A stretch of 35,178 bases of DNA, from the NCBI GenBank assembly GCA_963645405.1, contig CAVISR010000019.1:1-35178 (forward strand). Direction: 5' to 3'. Shown piece after piece: positions 7,158-14,814 of the stretch. The stretch comes from Colivivens sp963645405 (lineage in GTDB: Bacteria; Bacteroidota; Bacteroidia; Bacteroidales; Bacteroidaceae). The notes under the pieces were generated by a model that was not told the origin of the DNA, did not search any database, and saw only the letters and a program-made list of their open reading frames with translations. A program made the position numbers and the translations under genes. Positions within the stretch are counted from its first letter, which is position 1. Each line of letters starts with the position of its first letter.

Positions 7158-7933
7158 TAGCCGACAAGCGCATTGAAGTGGAGGCTCAGAAGCAGACAGT
7201 GACTCCCGATGAACTGTATGGGATGGTGGAAACGGCAATCGAGTCGAATGTCCACACACCGCTGTCCATGAGTGCGTCACTCCTTGCATCGAAGTCGGGA
7301 ATCATTTCTGAATTCAAGCGCAAAAGCCCGTCGAAAGGTTGGATTCATGAGGATGCAAAGGTGGAGGAGGTTGTTCCCCTCTATTCCAGCAACGGAGCGT
7401 CAGCCATATCCATACTCACCGACGAGAAGTACTTCGGAGGCAATCTCCGGTTCATCTCCAAGGTACGTGAACGGGTGACGGTGCCGATACTGAGAAAGGA
7501 TTTCATCATCGATGAATACCAGTTGTTCCAGACACGCCTCGTGGGTGCAGATGCAGTCCTGCTGATTGCTGCCGACCTGAAGCCTGGCGAATGCAAATCG
7601 CTCGCACACACGGCTCATGAACTGGGACTGGAGACACTGCTTGAGGTGCATACGGAGAAGGAACTGGAATATGTGGTCGACGACATCGACATGGTGGGAG
7701 TGAACAACCGCAACCTCGGGACATTCCACACAGATGTGCAGAACTCCTTCCGCCTGGCAGAGTGTCTGCCCAAGGATTTTGTCCTGGTCAGCGAAAGCGG
7801 AATAGGTGACGTGAGCACCATCCGCCAGTTGCGTGAAGTCGGATTCCGTGGCTTCCTCATAGGAGAGACATTCATGAAAACGGCAGAACCTGGCACAACA
7901 CTTGCACAGTTCGTCAGGGAGATTGAACAATGA
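7133..7933 (+). CDS. trpC: indole-3-glycerol-phosphate synthase
   Basis: TrpC closes the indole ring, converting CdRP to indole-3-glycerol phosphate. It is a 266-residue TIM barrel. Visible motifs are ISEFKRKSPSKGWI (first catalytic lysine loop), GASAISILTDEKYFGG, VTVPILRKDFIIDEYQ, ADAVLLIAADL, LETLLEVHTEKEL, GVNNRNLGTF, and SESGIGDVSTIRQL with GFLIGETFMK. It is a monofunctional enzyme, not fused to TrpF. The start at 7133 is chosen over ATG 7111 because the latter is closed by a stop after six codons, a product of the local 22-bp triplication. Confidence 0.96.
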   Translation: MKDILEEIVADKRIEVEAQKQTVTPDELYGMVETAIESNVHTPLSMSASLLASKSGIISEFKRKSPSKGWIHEDAKVEEVVPLYSSNGASAISILTDEKYFGGNLRFISKVRERVTVPILRKDFIIDEYQLFQTRLVGADAVLLIAADLKPGECKSLAHTAHELGLETLLEVHTEKELEYVVDDIDMVGVNNRNLGTFHTDVQNSFRLAECLPKDFVLVSESGIGDVSTIRQLREVGFRGFLIGETFMKTAEPGTTLAQFVREIEQ

Positions 7934-7968
7934 TTCCATAAGTGAGATAGAACAATGATAGTGAAAGT
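7919..7968 (+). repeat. 25-bp imperfect direct repeat at the trpC-trpF junction
   Basis: GAGATTGAACAATGATTCC (from 7919) is repeated as GAGATAGAACAATGATAGT (from 7944), 25 bp apart. The first copy holds the trpC stop codon and the second the trpF start codon at 7955. It looks like a local duplication that created or reshaped the gene junction. Confidence 0.65.
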
Positions 7969-8575
7969 GTGTGGCATGCGTGATGCCGACAATATCCGCA
8001 ATGTTGAGGCTTTGGGCATCGACTGGATGGGTTTCATCTTCTATCCCAAAAGTTTGAGAGACGTAAGCGGCAGCAGACCGTCGTATCTTCCTTCCGGATG
8101 CAAGCGCGTTGGGGTGATGGTCAATCCTTCTTTGGACGAGATTCGGGAAAGGCAAGCGGACTATCGGTTCGACTTGATTCAGCTTCATGGCGATGAGTCG
8201 CCGGAGTTCTGTGCTGAAGCCAAAAGCCTTTTGCCCGAGATGAAGTTCATAAAGATGGTGCAGGTGACGGACAAGGAAACCTTGAATGCAGCCGTGCATC
8301 AGTACGAGACGGTGGTCGACTATTTCCTTTTCGAGACAAAGACTTCCGGTTATGGCGGCAGTGGCAGACAGTTCGACTGGACATTGCTGCAGTCGTATGA
8401 AGGCAAACTGCCCTTCCTCATCACTGGCGGTATAGGTCCCGATGATGCGGAGAAAGTCAAGGCATTCAGTCATCCGAAGTTTGCTGGCATCGACATCAAC
8501 AGCCGCTTTGAGACAGCCCCTGCAATGAAGGACGTGAACCTGATTCGTCGGTTCGTATCATGCGTGAAACCATAG
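7955..8575 (+). CDS. trpF: phosphoribosylanthranilate isomerase
   Basis: TrpF isomerises phosphoribosylanthranilate to CdRP (Amadori rearrangement). The 206-residue TIM barrel begins VKVCGMRD with the catalytic cysteine at residue 6, and shows WMGFIFYPKSLRDV, KRVGVMVNPSLDEI, LIQLHGDESPEFC, FLFETKTSGYGGSGRQFDW, LITGGIGPDDAEK and GIDINSRFE. The length is typical. It follows trpC by 21 nt across a 25-bp repeat. A hairpin-containing gap of 90 nt separates it from trpA. Confidence 0.95.
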   Translation: MIVKVCGMRDADNIRNVEALGIDWMGFIFYPKSLRDVSGSRPSYLPSGCKRVGVMVNPSLDEIRERQADYRFDLIQLHGDESPEFCAEAKSLLPEMKFIKMVQVTDKETLNAAVHQYETVVDYFLFETKTSGYGGSGRQFDWTLLQSYEGKLPFLITGGIGPDDAEKVKAFSHPKFAGIDINSRFETAPAMKDVNLIRRFVSCVKP

Positions 8576-8583
8576 AATAACTG

Positions 8584-8655
8584 TAAAACTTAAGGTGGCG
8601 ATTATCAAGCCACTCATAAAACTTAACGGCGGCAACTAATAGGTCCGCCCTAAAC
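8584..8655 (+). repeat. paired 33-bp hairpin units before trpA
   Basis: Two units beginning TAAAACTTAA start at 8584 and 8617, 33 bp apart. The first folds GGTGGC...GCCACT and the second GGCGG...CCGCC. The motif (A)AGGTGGCGATTATC and the following ATAAAAC match the hairpin in front of trpE (3866-3905). The stem sequences differ but remain paired, hinting at conserved RNA structure. Confidence 0.7.
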
Positions 8656-8665
8656 AACAACACAA

Positions 8666-9439
8666 ATGAATAGGATAAATAATTTGCTTGCTACAAAGCA
8701 GTCAGGCATTCTGTCAATTTATTTCTGTGCAGGTCATCCTACACTCGACGGAACGCAATCAACCATACAGGCGCTTGAGCGCAATGGTGTAGACCTCGTG
8801 GAGATTGGAATTCCATTCTCCGACCCAATGGCAGACGGTCCGGTCATTCAGGACGCTGCAACCAAAGCCCTGAGAAACGGCATGACCTTGCGCCTGCTCT
8901 TCTCACAACTCGAGCATATCCGCGAGAGCGTCAACATCCCGCTGATTCTGATGGGTTACCTTAACCCCATCTATCAGTACGGCTACGATGCATTCTTCAG
9001 GAAATGCAAGGAAGTGGGCATCGACGGTGCAATCATTCCCGACCTGCCGTTCAAGGACTATCTCAACGAGGTGAAGCCGATTGCCGACAAGTATGATGTG
9101 CGTGTCATCATGCTCATCACTCCCGAGACATCGGACGAACGTATCCGCTTCATCGACGAGCACACCGACGGCTTCATCTATATGGTAAGTTCAGCCAACA
9201 CCACCGGTGCCCAAAACGAGTTCGACGAGAAGAAGCAGGAGTACTTCACCCGCATCAACCGTATGAACCTCCGCAATCCCCGCATGATTGGATTCGGCAT
9301 ATCAAACAGGCAGACACATGAGGCAGTTCTGCAGAATGCATCGGGTGCCATTATCGGCAGCAAGTTTGTGTCTTTGATTGACAGTCTTGGCGATGCAGAC
9401 AAAGCAATAAAGGCTTTACTTGAGGCTTTGAAGCACTGA
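8666..9439 (+). CDS. trpA: tryptophan synthase alpha chain
   Basis: TrpA cleaves indole-3-glycerol phosphate to indole, which is channelled to TrpB. It is a 257-residue TIM barrel. Visible motifs are VDLVEIGIPFSDPMADGP (catalytic Glu46 in the first part), QDAATKALRNG, LILMGYLNPIYQYG, DGAIIPDLPF (catalytic Asp), MLITPETSDERI, YMVSSANTTGA, and GFGISNRQTHE with GAIIGSKFV. It is the last gene of the trp operon. No convincing intrinsic terminator follows before the sdaA promoter-like box, so read-through is possible. Confidence 0.96.
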   Translation: MNRINNLLATKQSGILSIYFCAGHPTLDGTQSTIQALERNGVDLVEIGIPFSDPMADGPVIQDAATKALRNGMTLRLLFSQLEHIRESVNIPLILMGYLNPIYQYGYDAFFRKCKEVGIDGAIIPDLPFKDYLNEVKPIADKYDVRVIMLITPETSDERIRFIDEHTDGFIYMVSSANTTGAQNEFDEKKQEYFTRINRMNLRNPRMIGFGISNRQTHEAVLQNASGAIIGSKFVSLIDSLGDADKAIKALLEALKH

Positions 9440-9487
9440 TAAATGTGATTTCAGCCGTTGTCGTGATGTCCGTGTGCGCTTTTTTAG

Positions 9488-9495
9488 TACATTTG
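9488..9495 (+). promoter_or_regulatory. candidate -7 box upstream of sdaA
   Basis: TACATTTG matches TAnnTTTG and lies 22 nt before the sdaA ATG. No good -33 TTTG is present at the expected distance, so support is partial. Confidence 0.4.
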
Positions 9496-9517
9496 TGAGT
9501 CAAATCACGATGAACGA

Positions 9518-10720
9518 ATGAAGTCGATAAAGGAAATCTACCGTATTGGGCGTGGTCCGTCGAGCAGTCACACGATGGGTCCGCGCCGTGCGGCTGAAAT
9601 ATTTGCACAAAGACATCCGAGTGCTGCTTCCTATGAAGTCACGCTCTATGGAAGCCTTGCTGCCACCGGACGCGGACACATGACCGATGCTGCCATACTG
9701 GAGGTACTGCCTACGGCAAAGATAGTGTGGCGCAGCGAGATATTCCTGCCTTTCCATCCCAACGGAATGAATTTCAAGAGCAAGGATACGGAAGGCAATG
9801 TGACTGATGACTGGACCGTGTACAGCATCGGTGGCGGTGCTTTGGCTGAAGAAGGCAAGGAGGAGATTGACTCGAAGGAGGTGTACGACAAGAACACACT
9901 GTCGGAAATCCTGCTTTATTGCGAATGGTCGGGCAAGAACTACTGGGAGTATGTGGAAGATTGTGAAGGTCCGGAGATATGGGACTATCTGCACGATGTG
10001 TGGGAGGTGATGTACCAGGCAGTGGAACGTGGCATCGACAAGGAAGGTGTTCTTGCTGGTCCGCTCCATTTGCGCCGTAAGGCAGCCACCTATTTTGTCA
10101 AGGCATCCGGATACAAGGACAATCTGCGCTCGCGTGGACTGGTGTTTGCCTATGCCCTGGCAGTCAGCGAGGAAAATGCATCCGGCGGCAAGATTGTGAC
10201 TGCACCTACCTGTGGTTCGTGCGGCGTGTTGCCAGGTGTGCTCTATCATCTTTGGTCGAGCAAGAAGTTCAGTGAGGCTCGTATACTGCGTGCATTGGCA
10301 ACTGCCGGACTGATTGGCAATGTGGTGAAGCACAATGCATCAATCAGCGGTGCCGAGGTGGGATGCCAGGGAGAAGTGGGAGTGGCTTGCGCCATGGCTG
10401 CTGCAGCTGCCAACCAACTCTTCGGTGGAAGTCCTTCGCAGATTGAATATGCTGCCGAGATGGGACTCGAACATCATCTTGGCATGACCTGTGATCCCGT
10501 ATGCGGACTGGTGCAGATTCCTTGCATTGAGCGCAATGCCTATGCTGCTGCCCGTGCACTTGATGCCAATATCTATTCCACCTTCTCCGACGGGACACAC
10601 CGCGTGTCGTTCGACAAGGTGGTTGAGGTGATGAAACAGACGGGGCATGACCTCCCTTCTTTGTACAAGGAAACATCCAAGGGCGGACTTGCCAAGGACT
10701 ACGAACAAATGGATATATAG
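9518..10720 (+). CDS. sdaA: L-serine ammonia-lyase, iron-sulfur-dependent, single-chain
   Basis: This enzyme deaminates L-serine to pyruvate using an oxygen-labile [4Fe-4S] cluster. The 400-residue single chain carries the beta-type domain first (YRIGRGPSSSHTMGPRRAAE) and the alpha domain after (TAPTCGSCGVLPGVLYHLW, GAEVGCQGEVGVACAMAAAA, MTCDPVCGLVQIPCIERNA). The cysteines in GSCG and in CDPVCG...PC are the likely cluster ligands. It lies after trpA; serine is also the co-substrate of TrpB, though a link is only inference. A three-codon mini-ORF (MNE-stop, 9510-9521) ends overlapping its start codon as ATGA. Confidence 0.94.
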   Translation: MKSIKEIYRIGRGPSSSHTMGPRRAAEIFAQRHPSAASYEVTLYGSLAATGRGHMTDAAILEVLPTAKIVWRSEIFLPFHPNGMNFKSKDTEGNVTDDWTVYSIGGGALAEEGKEEIDSKEVYDKNTLSEILLYCEWSGKNYWEYVEDCEGPEIWDYLHDVWEVMYQAVERGIDKEGVLAGPLHLRRKAATYFVKASGYKDNLRSRGLVFAYALAVSEENASGGKIVTAPTCGSCGVLPGVLYHLWSSKKFSEARILRALATAGLIGNVVKHNASISGAEVGCQGEVGVACAMAAAAANQLFGGSPSQIEYAAEMGLEHHLGMTCDPVCGLVQIPCIERNAYAAARALDANIYSTFSDGTHRVSFDKVVEVMKQTGHDLPSLYKETSKGGLAKDYEQMDI

Positions 10721-10735
10721 ACAACAGACAATAAT

Positions 10736-11263
10736 ATGCTGAAAGAAACAAACTACAAGGATTTGAAATTCAATCCGTTCAAACTGATAGGCGACGAATG
10801 GATGCTGGTTTCGGCAGGAAACGAGGCAGACGGATGCAACACCATGACTGCTTCATGGGGAGGCATCGGTTGCCTTTGGGGACACAACGACCCAGTAGCA
10901 ACCATCTATTTGCGCCCTTCGCGCTACACAAAGGAATTTGTGGACAAAGAGTCAAGGTTCACTCTCTGTGTGATGGACCAGTCGTTCAAGAAACAAATGG
11001 CATACCTCGGGAAAGTGTCCGGACGTGATGAGGACAAAATCAAGAAGGCAGGACTGACACCAGTGTTCGGGGACGGCACCGTTTATTTTGCCGAAGCCAA
11101 ACTCGTGCTCGTGTGCCGCAAGATGTATGCACAGACCCTGGACGAAGAAGGCTTTGTCTGTCCCGAAACGATAGCCGAGAGCTATCCACAGAAGGACTTC
11201 CACACCATGTACATAGGCAAGATAGAGAAAGTGCTTGTCCGTGACGACGAATATTTGAAGTGA
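10736..11263 (+). CDS. flavin reductase-like (FMN-binding split barrel) protein
   Basis: The 175-residue protein resembles the flavin reductase-like domain family, which binds FMN or reduces flavins. Visible features are LKFNPFKLIGDEWMLVSAG near the N terminus, the CNTMTASWGGIGCLWG segment (about 34-49) that corresponds to the flavin-phosphate region, ATIYLRPSRYTKEFV, and a C-terminal FHTMYIGKIEKVLV. It starts 15 nt after sdaA and ends 30 nt before metY, so the three are probably co-transcribed. The substrate and partner are unknown. Confidence 0.8.
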   Translation: MLKETNYKDLKFNPFKLIGDEWMLVSAGNEADGCNTMTASWGGIGCLWGHNDPVATIYLRPSRYTKEFVDKESRFTLCVMDQSFKKQMAYLGKVSGRDEDKIKKAGLTPVFGDGTVYFAEAKLVLVCRKMYAQTLDEEGFVCPETIAESYPQKDFHTMYIGKIEKVLVRDDEYLK

Positions 11264-11293
11264 ATGACGGTGAAATATAAATGAAGATATAAT

Positions 11294-12577
11294 ATGGATA
11301 AGAAATTCAAGACATCAACCCTGTGTGTGCAGGGCGGTTACAGACCAAAGAACGGAGAGCCGGTTGAGCCTCCAATCATTCAGAGCACCACATTCAAGTA
11401 CGACGACTCCAACGAGATGGCAATGCTCTTCGACCTGAAGAAAGAAGGCTATTTCTACACCCGTCTGCAGAATCCGACCAACGACATCGTTGCAGCCAAG
11501 ATAGCAGAACTCGAGGGTGGAGTAGGGTGCGTGCTCACATCCAGCGGCCAGGCTGCCAATTTCTATGCAGTGTTCAACATCTGCGAGGCAGGCGACCATA
11601 TCGTGACATCCAACGAAATCTATGGCGGAACCTACAATCTGTTTGGAGTGACCATGAAGAAACTCGGCATCGAGTGCACCTTCGTCAATCCCGATGCATC
11701 CGAAGAAGAGATTCAGGCTGCCTTCCGTCCCAACACCAAAGTACTTTTCGGCGAGACAATCTCCAACCCTGGTTGTGCTATCCTCGACATCGAGAAGTTC
11801 GCACGCATTGCCCATCGCAACGGAGTGCCTTTGATTGTGGACAATACATTTGCCACACCTGTCAACTGCCGTCCGTTCGAATGGGGAGCAGACATCGTCA
11901 CCCATTCCACTACCAAATACATGGACGGAACAGCATCCACCGTTGGCGGCGCAGTCATCGACAGCGGCAACTTCGACTGGATGGCACATGCCGACAAATA
12001 CCCAGGACTCTGTTCTCCCGATGAGAGCTATCACGGACTCACTTATGTGAAGGCATTTGGCAAGAAAGGCTACACCACCAAACTTGTTGCCCAGCTCATG
12101 CGCGACCTCGGAAGTATTCCTGCACCAATGAACTCGTTCATACTCAACCTCGGACTGCAGACCCTTCATCTGAGAATGCCACAGCACTGCAAGAATGCAC
12201 AGGCTGTAGCCGAGTTCCTCCACAATGATTCGCGTGTGGCATGGGTTCATTACTCAGGACTCGAGGACGACAAGTTCCATGACCTGCAGACCAAGTACAT
12301 GCCAAACGGCAGCTGTGGCGTCATGGCTTTCGGACTGAAGGGCGACCGTGACACAGCCATCAAGTTCATGGACTCATTGCAGCTGATAAGCATCGTGACC
12401 CATGTGGCAGACGCCCGCAGTTGCGTTCTCCATCCGGCAAGCCACACCCATCGTCAGATGTCCGACGAGCAGTTGAAGGCAGCAGGCATAGCCCCCGACC
12501 TCATCCGCCTTTCCGTCGGCATCGAAGATATCGGCGATATCCTCGACGACATCAAGCAGGCACTCGACAAACTGTAG
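11294..12577 (+). CDS. metY: O-acetylhomoserine aminocarboxypropyltransferase (sulfhydrylase)
   Basis: MetY-type enzymes make homocysteine directly from O-acetylhomoserine and sulfide, using PLP. The 427-residue protein is a Cys/Met-metabolism PLP enzyme: TSTLCVQGGYRP at the N terminus, PPIIQSTTFKY, YTRLQNPTNDIVAAKIAELE, SSGQAANFYAV, SNEIYGGTYNLF, PLIVDNTFATP, the PLP lysine in THSTTKYMDG (K208), and VTHVADARSCVLHPASHTHRQ, which favours the sulfhydrylase group over cystathionine synthases. A methionine gamma-lyase-like activity cannot be excluded. An inverted-repeat element follows 43 nt after its stop. Confidence 0.88.
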   Translation: MDKKFKTSTLCVQGGYRPKNGEPVEPPIIQSTTFKYDDSNEMAMLFDLKKEGYFYTRLQNPTNDIVAAKIAELEGGVGCVLTSSGQAANFYAVFNICEAGDHIVTSNEIYGGTYNLFGVTMKKLGIECTFVNPDASEEEIQAAFRPNTKVLFGETISNPGCAILDIEKFARIAHRNGVPLIVDNTFATPVNCRPFEWGADIVTHSTTKYMDGTASTVGGAVIDSGNFDWMAHADKYPGLCSPDESYHGLTYVKAFGKKGYTTKLVAQLMRDLGSIPAPMNSFILNLGLQTLHLRMPQHCKNAQAVAEFLHNDSRVAWVHYSGLEDDKFHDLQTKYMPNGSCGVMAFGLKGDRDTAIKFMDSLQLISIVTHVADARSCVLHPASHTHRQMSDEQLKAAGIAPDLIRLSVGIEDIGDILDDIKQALDKL

Positions 12578-12585
12578 GAAAGCCT

Positions 12586-12735
12586 TCCGGATGGAGTGGG
12601 CTGGTTGGGAGCAGGAAAATAGGAGCTAGCCCTCTCCGAGAGCGTTAAAGCGAGCGAGGGAATTAGTGGGTTGTATATATAGTGAGCTGTCGCTCGATTG
12701 TCATCGTCTACGCCCTCGGAGAGGACTGACTCCTA
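12586..12735 (+). repeat. MITE-like inverted-repeat element, copy 2, with shared left flank
   Basis: The core with terminal inverted repeats spans 12620-12735. The left flank TCCGGATGGAGTGGGCTGG (12586-12604) is also present before the copy at 17238, so the true repeat may be longer than its inverted-repeat core. The internal hairpin is GAGCTGTCGCTC. It lies between convergent genes metY (+) and guaD (-). Confidence 0.85.
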
Positions 12736-12751
12736 CCATGCGGCATGAAAT

Positions 12752-12826
12752 GCATTGCGAGCCAAGGCTCGAGTGCTATCGCCTACGCGCTCGGAGAGCG
12801 CTGGCTTCTATTTGCTGGCTCCTAAC
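12752..12826 (+). repeat. MITE-like element, copy 3 (right half only)
   Basis: From GCATTGCGAGCCAAGGCTCG through CTCGGAGAGCGCTGGCTTCTA it matches the right half of the other copies. A second partial end, TGCTGGCTCCTAA, follows at 12813-12826. It stands 16 bp after copy 2, giving a nested or serially inserted arrangement. Confidence 0.75.
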
Positions 12827-12840
12827 GCAAAACATTCCTG

Positions 12841-13308
12841 TCAGTATTCTGTCTTGTCTGCTGTCTCTGTCCAGACTGTGAAGGGCTGGAGGGCTTCGGT
12901 GGGGAGGATGTTCTCGGTTGGCAAGGTGCGCTGGGATGGGGCTTTGGACAGTTCACGGTAAATGAACTCGTCGCCAAATCCGACGGCATCGGCATCATGC
13001 TGGCTGGCACCGTAGTAGAGGTGGCTGATGTGTGCCCAGTAGATGGCTCCGAGACACATGGGACAGGGCTCGCATGAGGAATAGAGCTGGCAACCGTCGA
13101 GACGGAAGGTGCCGAGCTTGCGGCACGCTTCGCGTATGGCGAGTATCTCGGCATGGGCGGTGGGGTCGTTGGTGGATGTCACGTGGTTGGCTCCGGTGGC
13201 GATGACTTTGCCGTCTTTCACTATCACTGCTCCGAATGGTCCGCCGCTGTGGCGGATGTTGTCGATTGCCAGACGGATGGACTGGCGCATGTATTCTTCG
13301 TGCTGCAT
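12841..13308 (-). CDS. guaD: guanine deaminase (cytidine deaminase-fold)
   Basis: The 155-residue zinc enzyme probably deaminates guanine to xanthine. Zinc-site motifs are clear: the TAHAEILAIREA segment (His52, catalytic Glu54) and SSCEPCPMCLGAIYWA (Cys82, Cys85). GGPFGAVIVKDGKVI, NHVTSTNDPTAHAE, and the C-terminal GFGDEFIYRELSKAPSQRTLP strongly resemble the short GuaD group, not TadA or cytidine deaminase. The start is set at 13308 (MQHEEYMRQ), because longer in-frame extensions are AT-rich and unlike the family. It lies 117 nt downstream of manC on the same strand and may share its transcript. Confidence 0.84.
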   Translation of the reverse strand: MQHEEYMRQSIRLAIDNIRHSGGPFGAVIVKDGKVIATGANHVTSTNDPTAHAEILAIREACRKLGTFRLDGCQLYSSCEPCPMCLGAIYWAHISHLYYGASQHDADAVGFGDEFIYRELSKAPSQRTLPTENILPTEALQPFTVWTETADKTEY

Positions 13309-13425
13309 GACTGTATATATAATAATATGTGTAGAACTATATAATGTGTGTAGGACTATACAATATGTATAATGTGTAAGCCTATAATGTTTGTATCGCA
13401 TTATATGATAACTTCCGGGATGGGC

Positions 13426-14523
13426 TTATTTCAGGATTCTCATCTCGTAGTCGTTGACGAACTTGCGGATTGACGACTGGTCTTCTTTCTTGCAGATCAT
13501 GATGATGTTGCCCGTGTCGATTACGGCGCAGTCGTGGAGTCCCTGTATCACTGCCACTTTGCCTTGGGGCAAGCTGACGATGGTGTTGTCGGTGTCGTAG
13601 AACATTGCCATGCCGGTGCCGGGCTTCTGTCCTTCGGGAGTGAGCACCACGTTGTTGCTGTCGCTGTGGGGCATGACATTGAATAGCTGTGACCATGTGC
13701 CGATGTCGTTCCATCCGAAATGGCAGAGCATGACGTCGACATTGTCCACTTTCTCGAGTACGCCTGTCTCGAGTGGTATGTTGGGACAGATGGCGAAGGC
13801 GTCTTCAATGAGTTGGGGGATGCTTTCCTCGGACTCGATGATGTTTTGCAGGTGCTGGAGTATGTCGGTCACTTTGGGTGAGAGGTTGCGTATGGCATGG
13901 AGGAAGGCGCTGGCGCTCCAAAGGAAGAGTCCGGTGTTCCAGAGGAACTCGTGGCTTTCGAGGAACATGTTGGCGAATTCTTTCTCGGGCTTCTCGGTGA
14001 ACGACTTGACCTGGTGGATGTTGTCGGCTCTCTGTACTCCCATCTGTATGTAGCCGAACGCGGTCTCGGGGCGGGTGGGGGTGATGCCCATGGTGAGGAG
14101 TCGGTTGTGACGGCTCACGTAGTCGAATCCTTTTTTCATGTCGGTTTCGAGGGCTGCATAGTCGGTGATGAGCTGGTCGGCTGGGGTGACGAGCATCACG
14201 GCTTGTGGATTGCGCCTGATGAGATGGATGGCTGCCCAGGTGACGCTGGGCACGGTGTTGCGGCGCATGGGCTCGAGCAAGAGGTTGTCGGCTGGCAACT
14301 GGGGCAGTTGCTGGCGGCAGAGGTCGGCGTATTTCTCGTTGGAGAGTACGAGGATGTTTTCTTTGGCTATGAATTTGGAGTAGCGGCGGAAGGTGGCTTG
14401 GAGCAGTGTCTCGCCGGTTCCGAGTATGTCGATGAATTGTTTGGGTTTGGCTTCCTGGCTGCATGGCCACAGGCGCATGCCTATGCCGCCTGCCAGTATG
14501 ACGCAATAGTGATTGGTATTCAT
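13426..14523 (-). CDS. manC: mannose-1-phosphate guanylyltransferase
   Basis: ManC makes GDP-mannose from mannose-1-phosphate and GTP, a precursor for surface glycans and GDP-fucose. The 365-residue protein has only the nucleotidyltransferase domain, without the C-terminal phosphomannose isomerase domain of the bifunctional enzymes. Visible motifs are VILAGGIGMRLWPCSQEAKPKQF (two parts of the pyrophosphorylase signature; the usual GTRLWP threonine is Met), LEPMRRNTVPSVTWAAIHL, VTPADQLI, TAFGYIQMG, VKSFTEKPE and FLWNTGLFLW. It is divergent from the flippase fusion gene at 14815, which fits a shared role in surface polysaccharide synthesis. Confidence 0.92.
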   Translation of the reverse strand: MNTNHYCVILAGGIGMRLWPCSQEAKPKQFIDILGTGETLLQATFRRYSKFIAKENILVLSNEKYADLCRQQLPQLPADNLLLEPMRRNTVPSVTWAAIHLIRRNPQAVMLVTPADQLITDYAALETDMKKGFDYVSRHNRLLTMGITPTRPETAFGYIQMGVQRADNIHQVKSFTEKPEKEFANMFLESHEFLWNTGLFLWSASAFLHAIRNLSPKVTDILQHLQNIIESEESIPQLIEDAFAICPNIPLETGVLEKVDNVDVMLCHFGWNDIGTWSQLFNVMPHSDSNNVVLTPEGQKPGTGMAMFYDTDNTIVSLPQGKVAVIQGLHDCAVIDTGNIIMICKKEDQSSIRKFVNDYEMRILK

Positions 14524-14602
14524 GTTGAAAAACTGTAGTTGTTTTTAGTCGGACTTTCTTTTGTTTGTCTGCCTCCGTTTTGGGGACAGTGTTATGTGGG
14601 TG

Positions 14603-14634
14603 CTAAATTACTTATTATCTTTGAGAGCAACAAA
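14603..14634 (-). promoter_or_regulatory. candidate manC promoter
   Basis: On the minus strand TTTG (complement of 14631-14634) is followed after 20 nt by TAATTTAG (complement of 14603-14610), one mismatch from TAnnTTTG. The spacing is right. The 5' leader would be about 70-75 nt. Confidence 0.6.
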
Positions 14635-14756
14635 TTTATTTGTGACTAAACTTGGAAATTAACCATTGTTAGTCTTCTGTGTGCGTTTCATTGTATGTTC
14701 TGCCTTGGATTTCGGGAAGTCTGTCTGCATGGTTGTGCATTTTATGGACGGGTCTT

Positions 14757-14787
14757 TTTGTCATTCCAAATATATTGAGTAAATTTG
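14757..14787 (+). promoter_or_regulatory. promoter of the flippase fusion gene
   Basis: TTTG at 14757-14760, 19 nt, then TAAATTTG at 14780-14787: an exact fit to the Bacteroidota consensus. Transcription would start near 14793, before the ATG candidates at 14803 and 14815. This rules out the TTG at 14785, which lies inside the -7 box, as a start. Confidence 0.78.
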
Positions 14788-14814
14788 CCTTGCGAAAGAA
14801 AAATGGAACTGCGG

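Noticed and set aside
7400..8473. 357-codon minus-strand ORF opposite trpC-trpF (and a 311-codon one opposite metY at 11315-12250)
   Set aside because: Both lie opposite conserved enzymes with clear motifs, have no promoter-like box, and have no recognisable domain.
13309..13425. Tandem array in the AT-rich manC-guaD gap
   Set aside because: TGTGTAG-like words recur at 13328, 13347 and 13373, but offsets are 19 and 26 bp, so there is no regular period and low AT complexity explains it.
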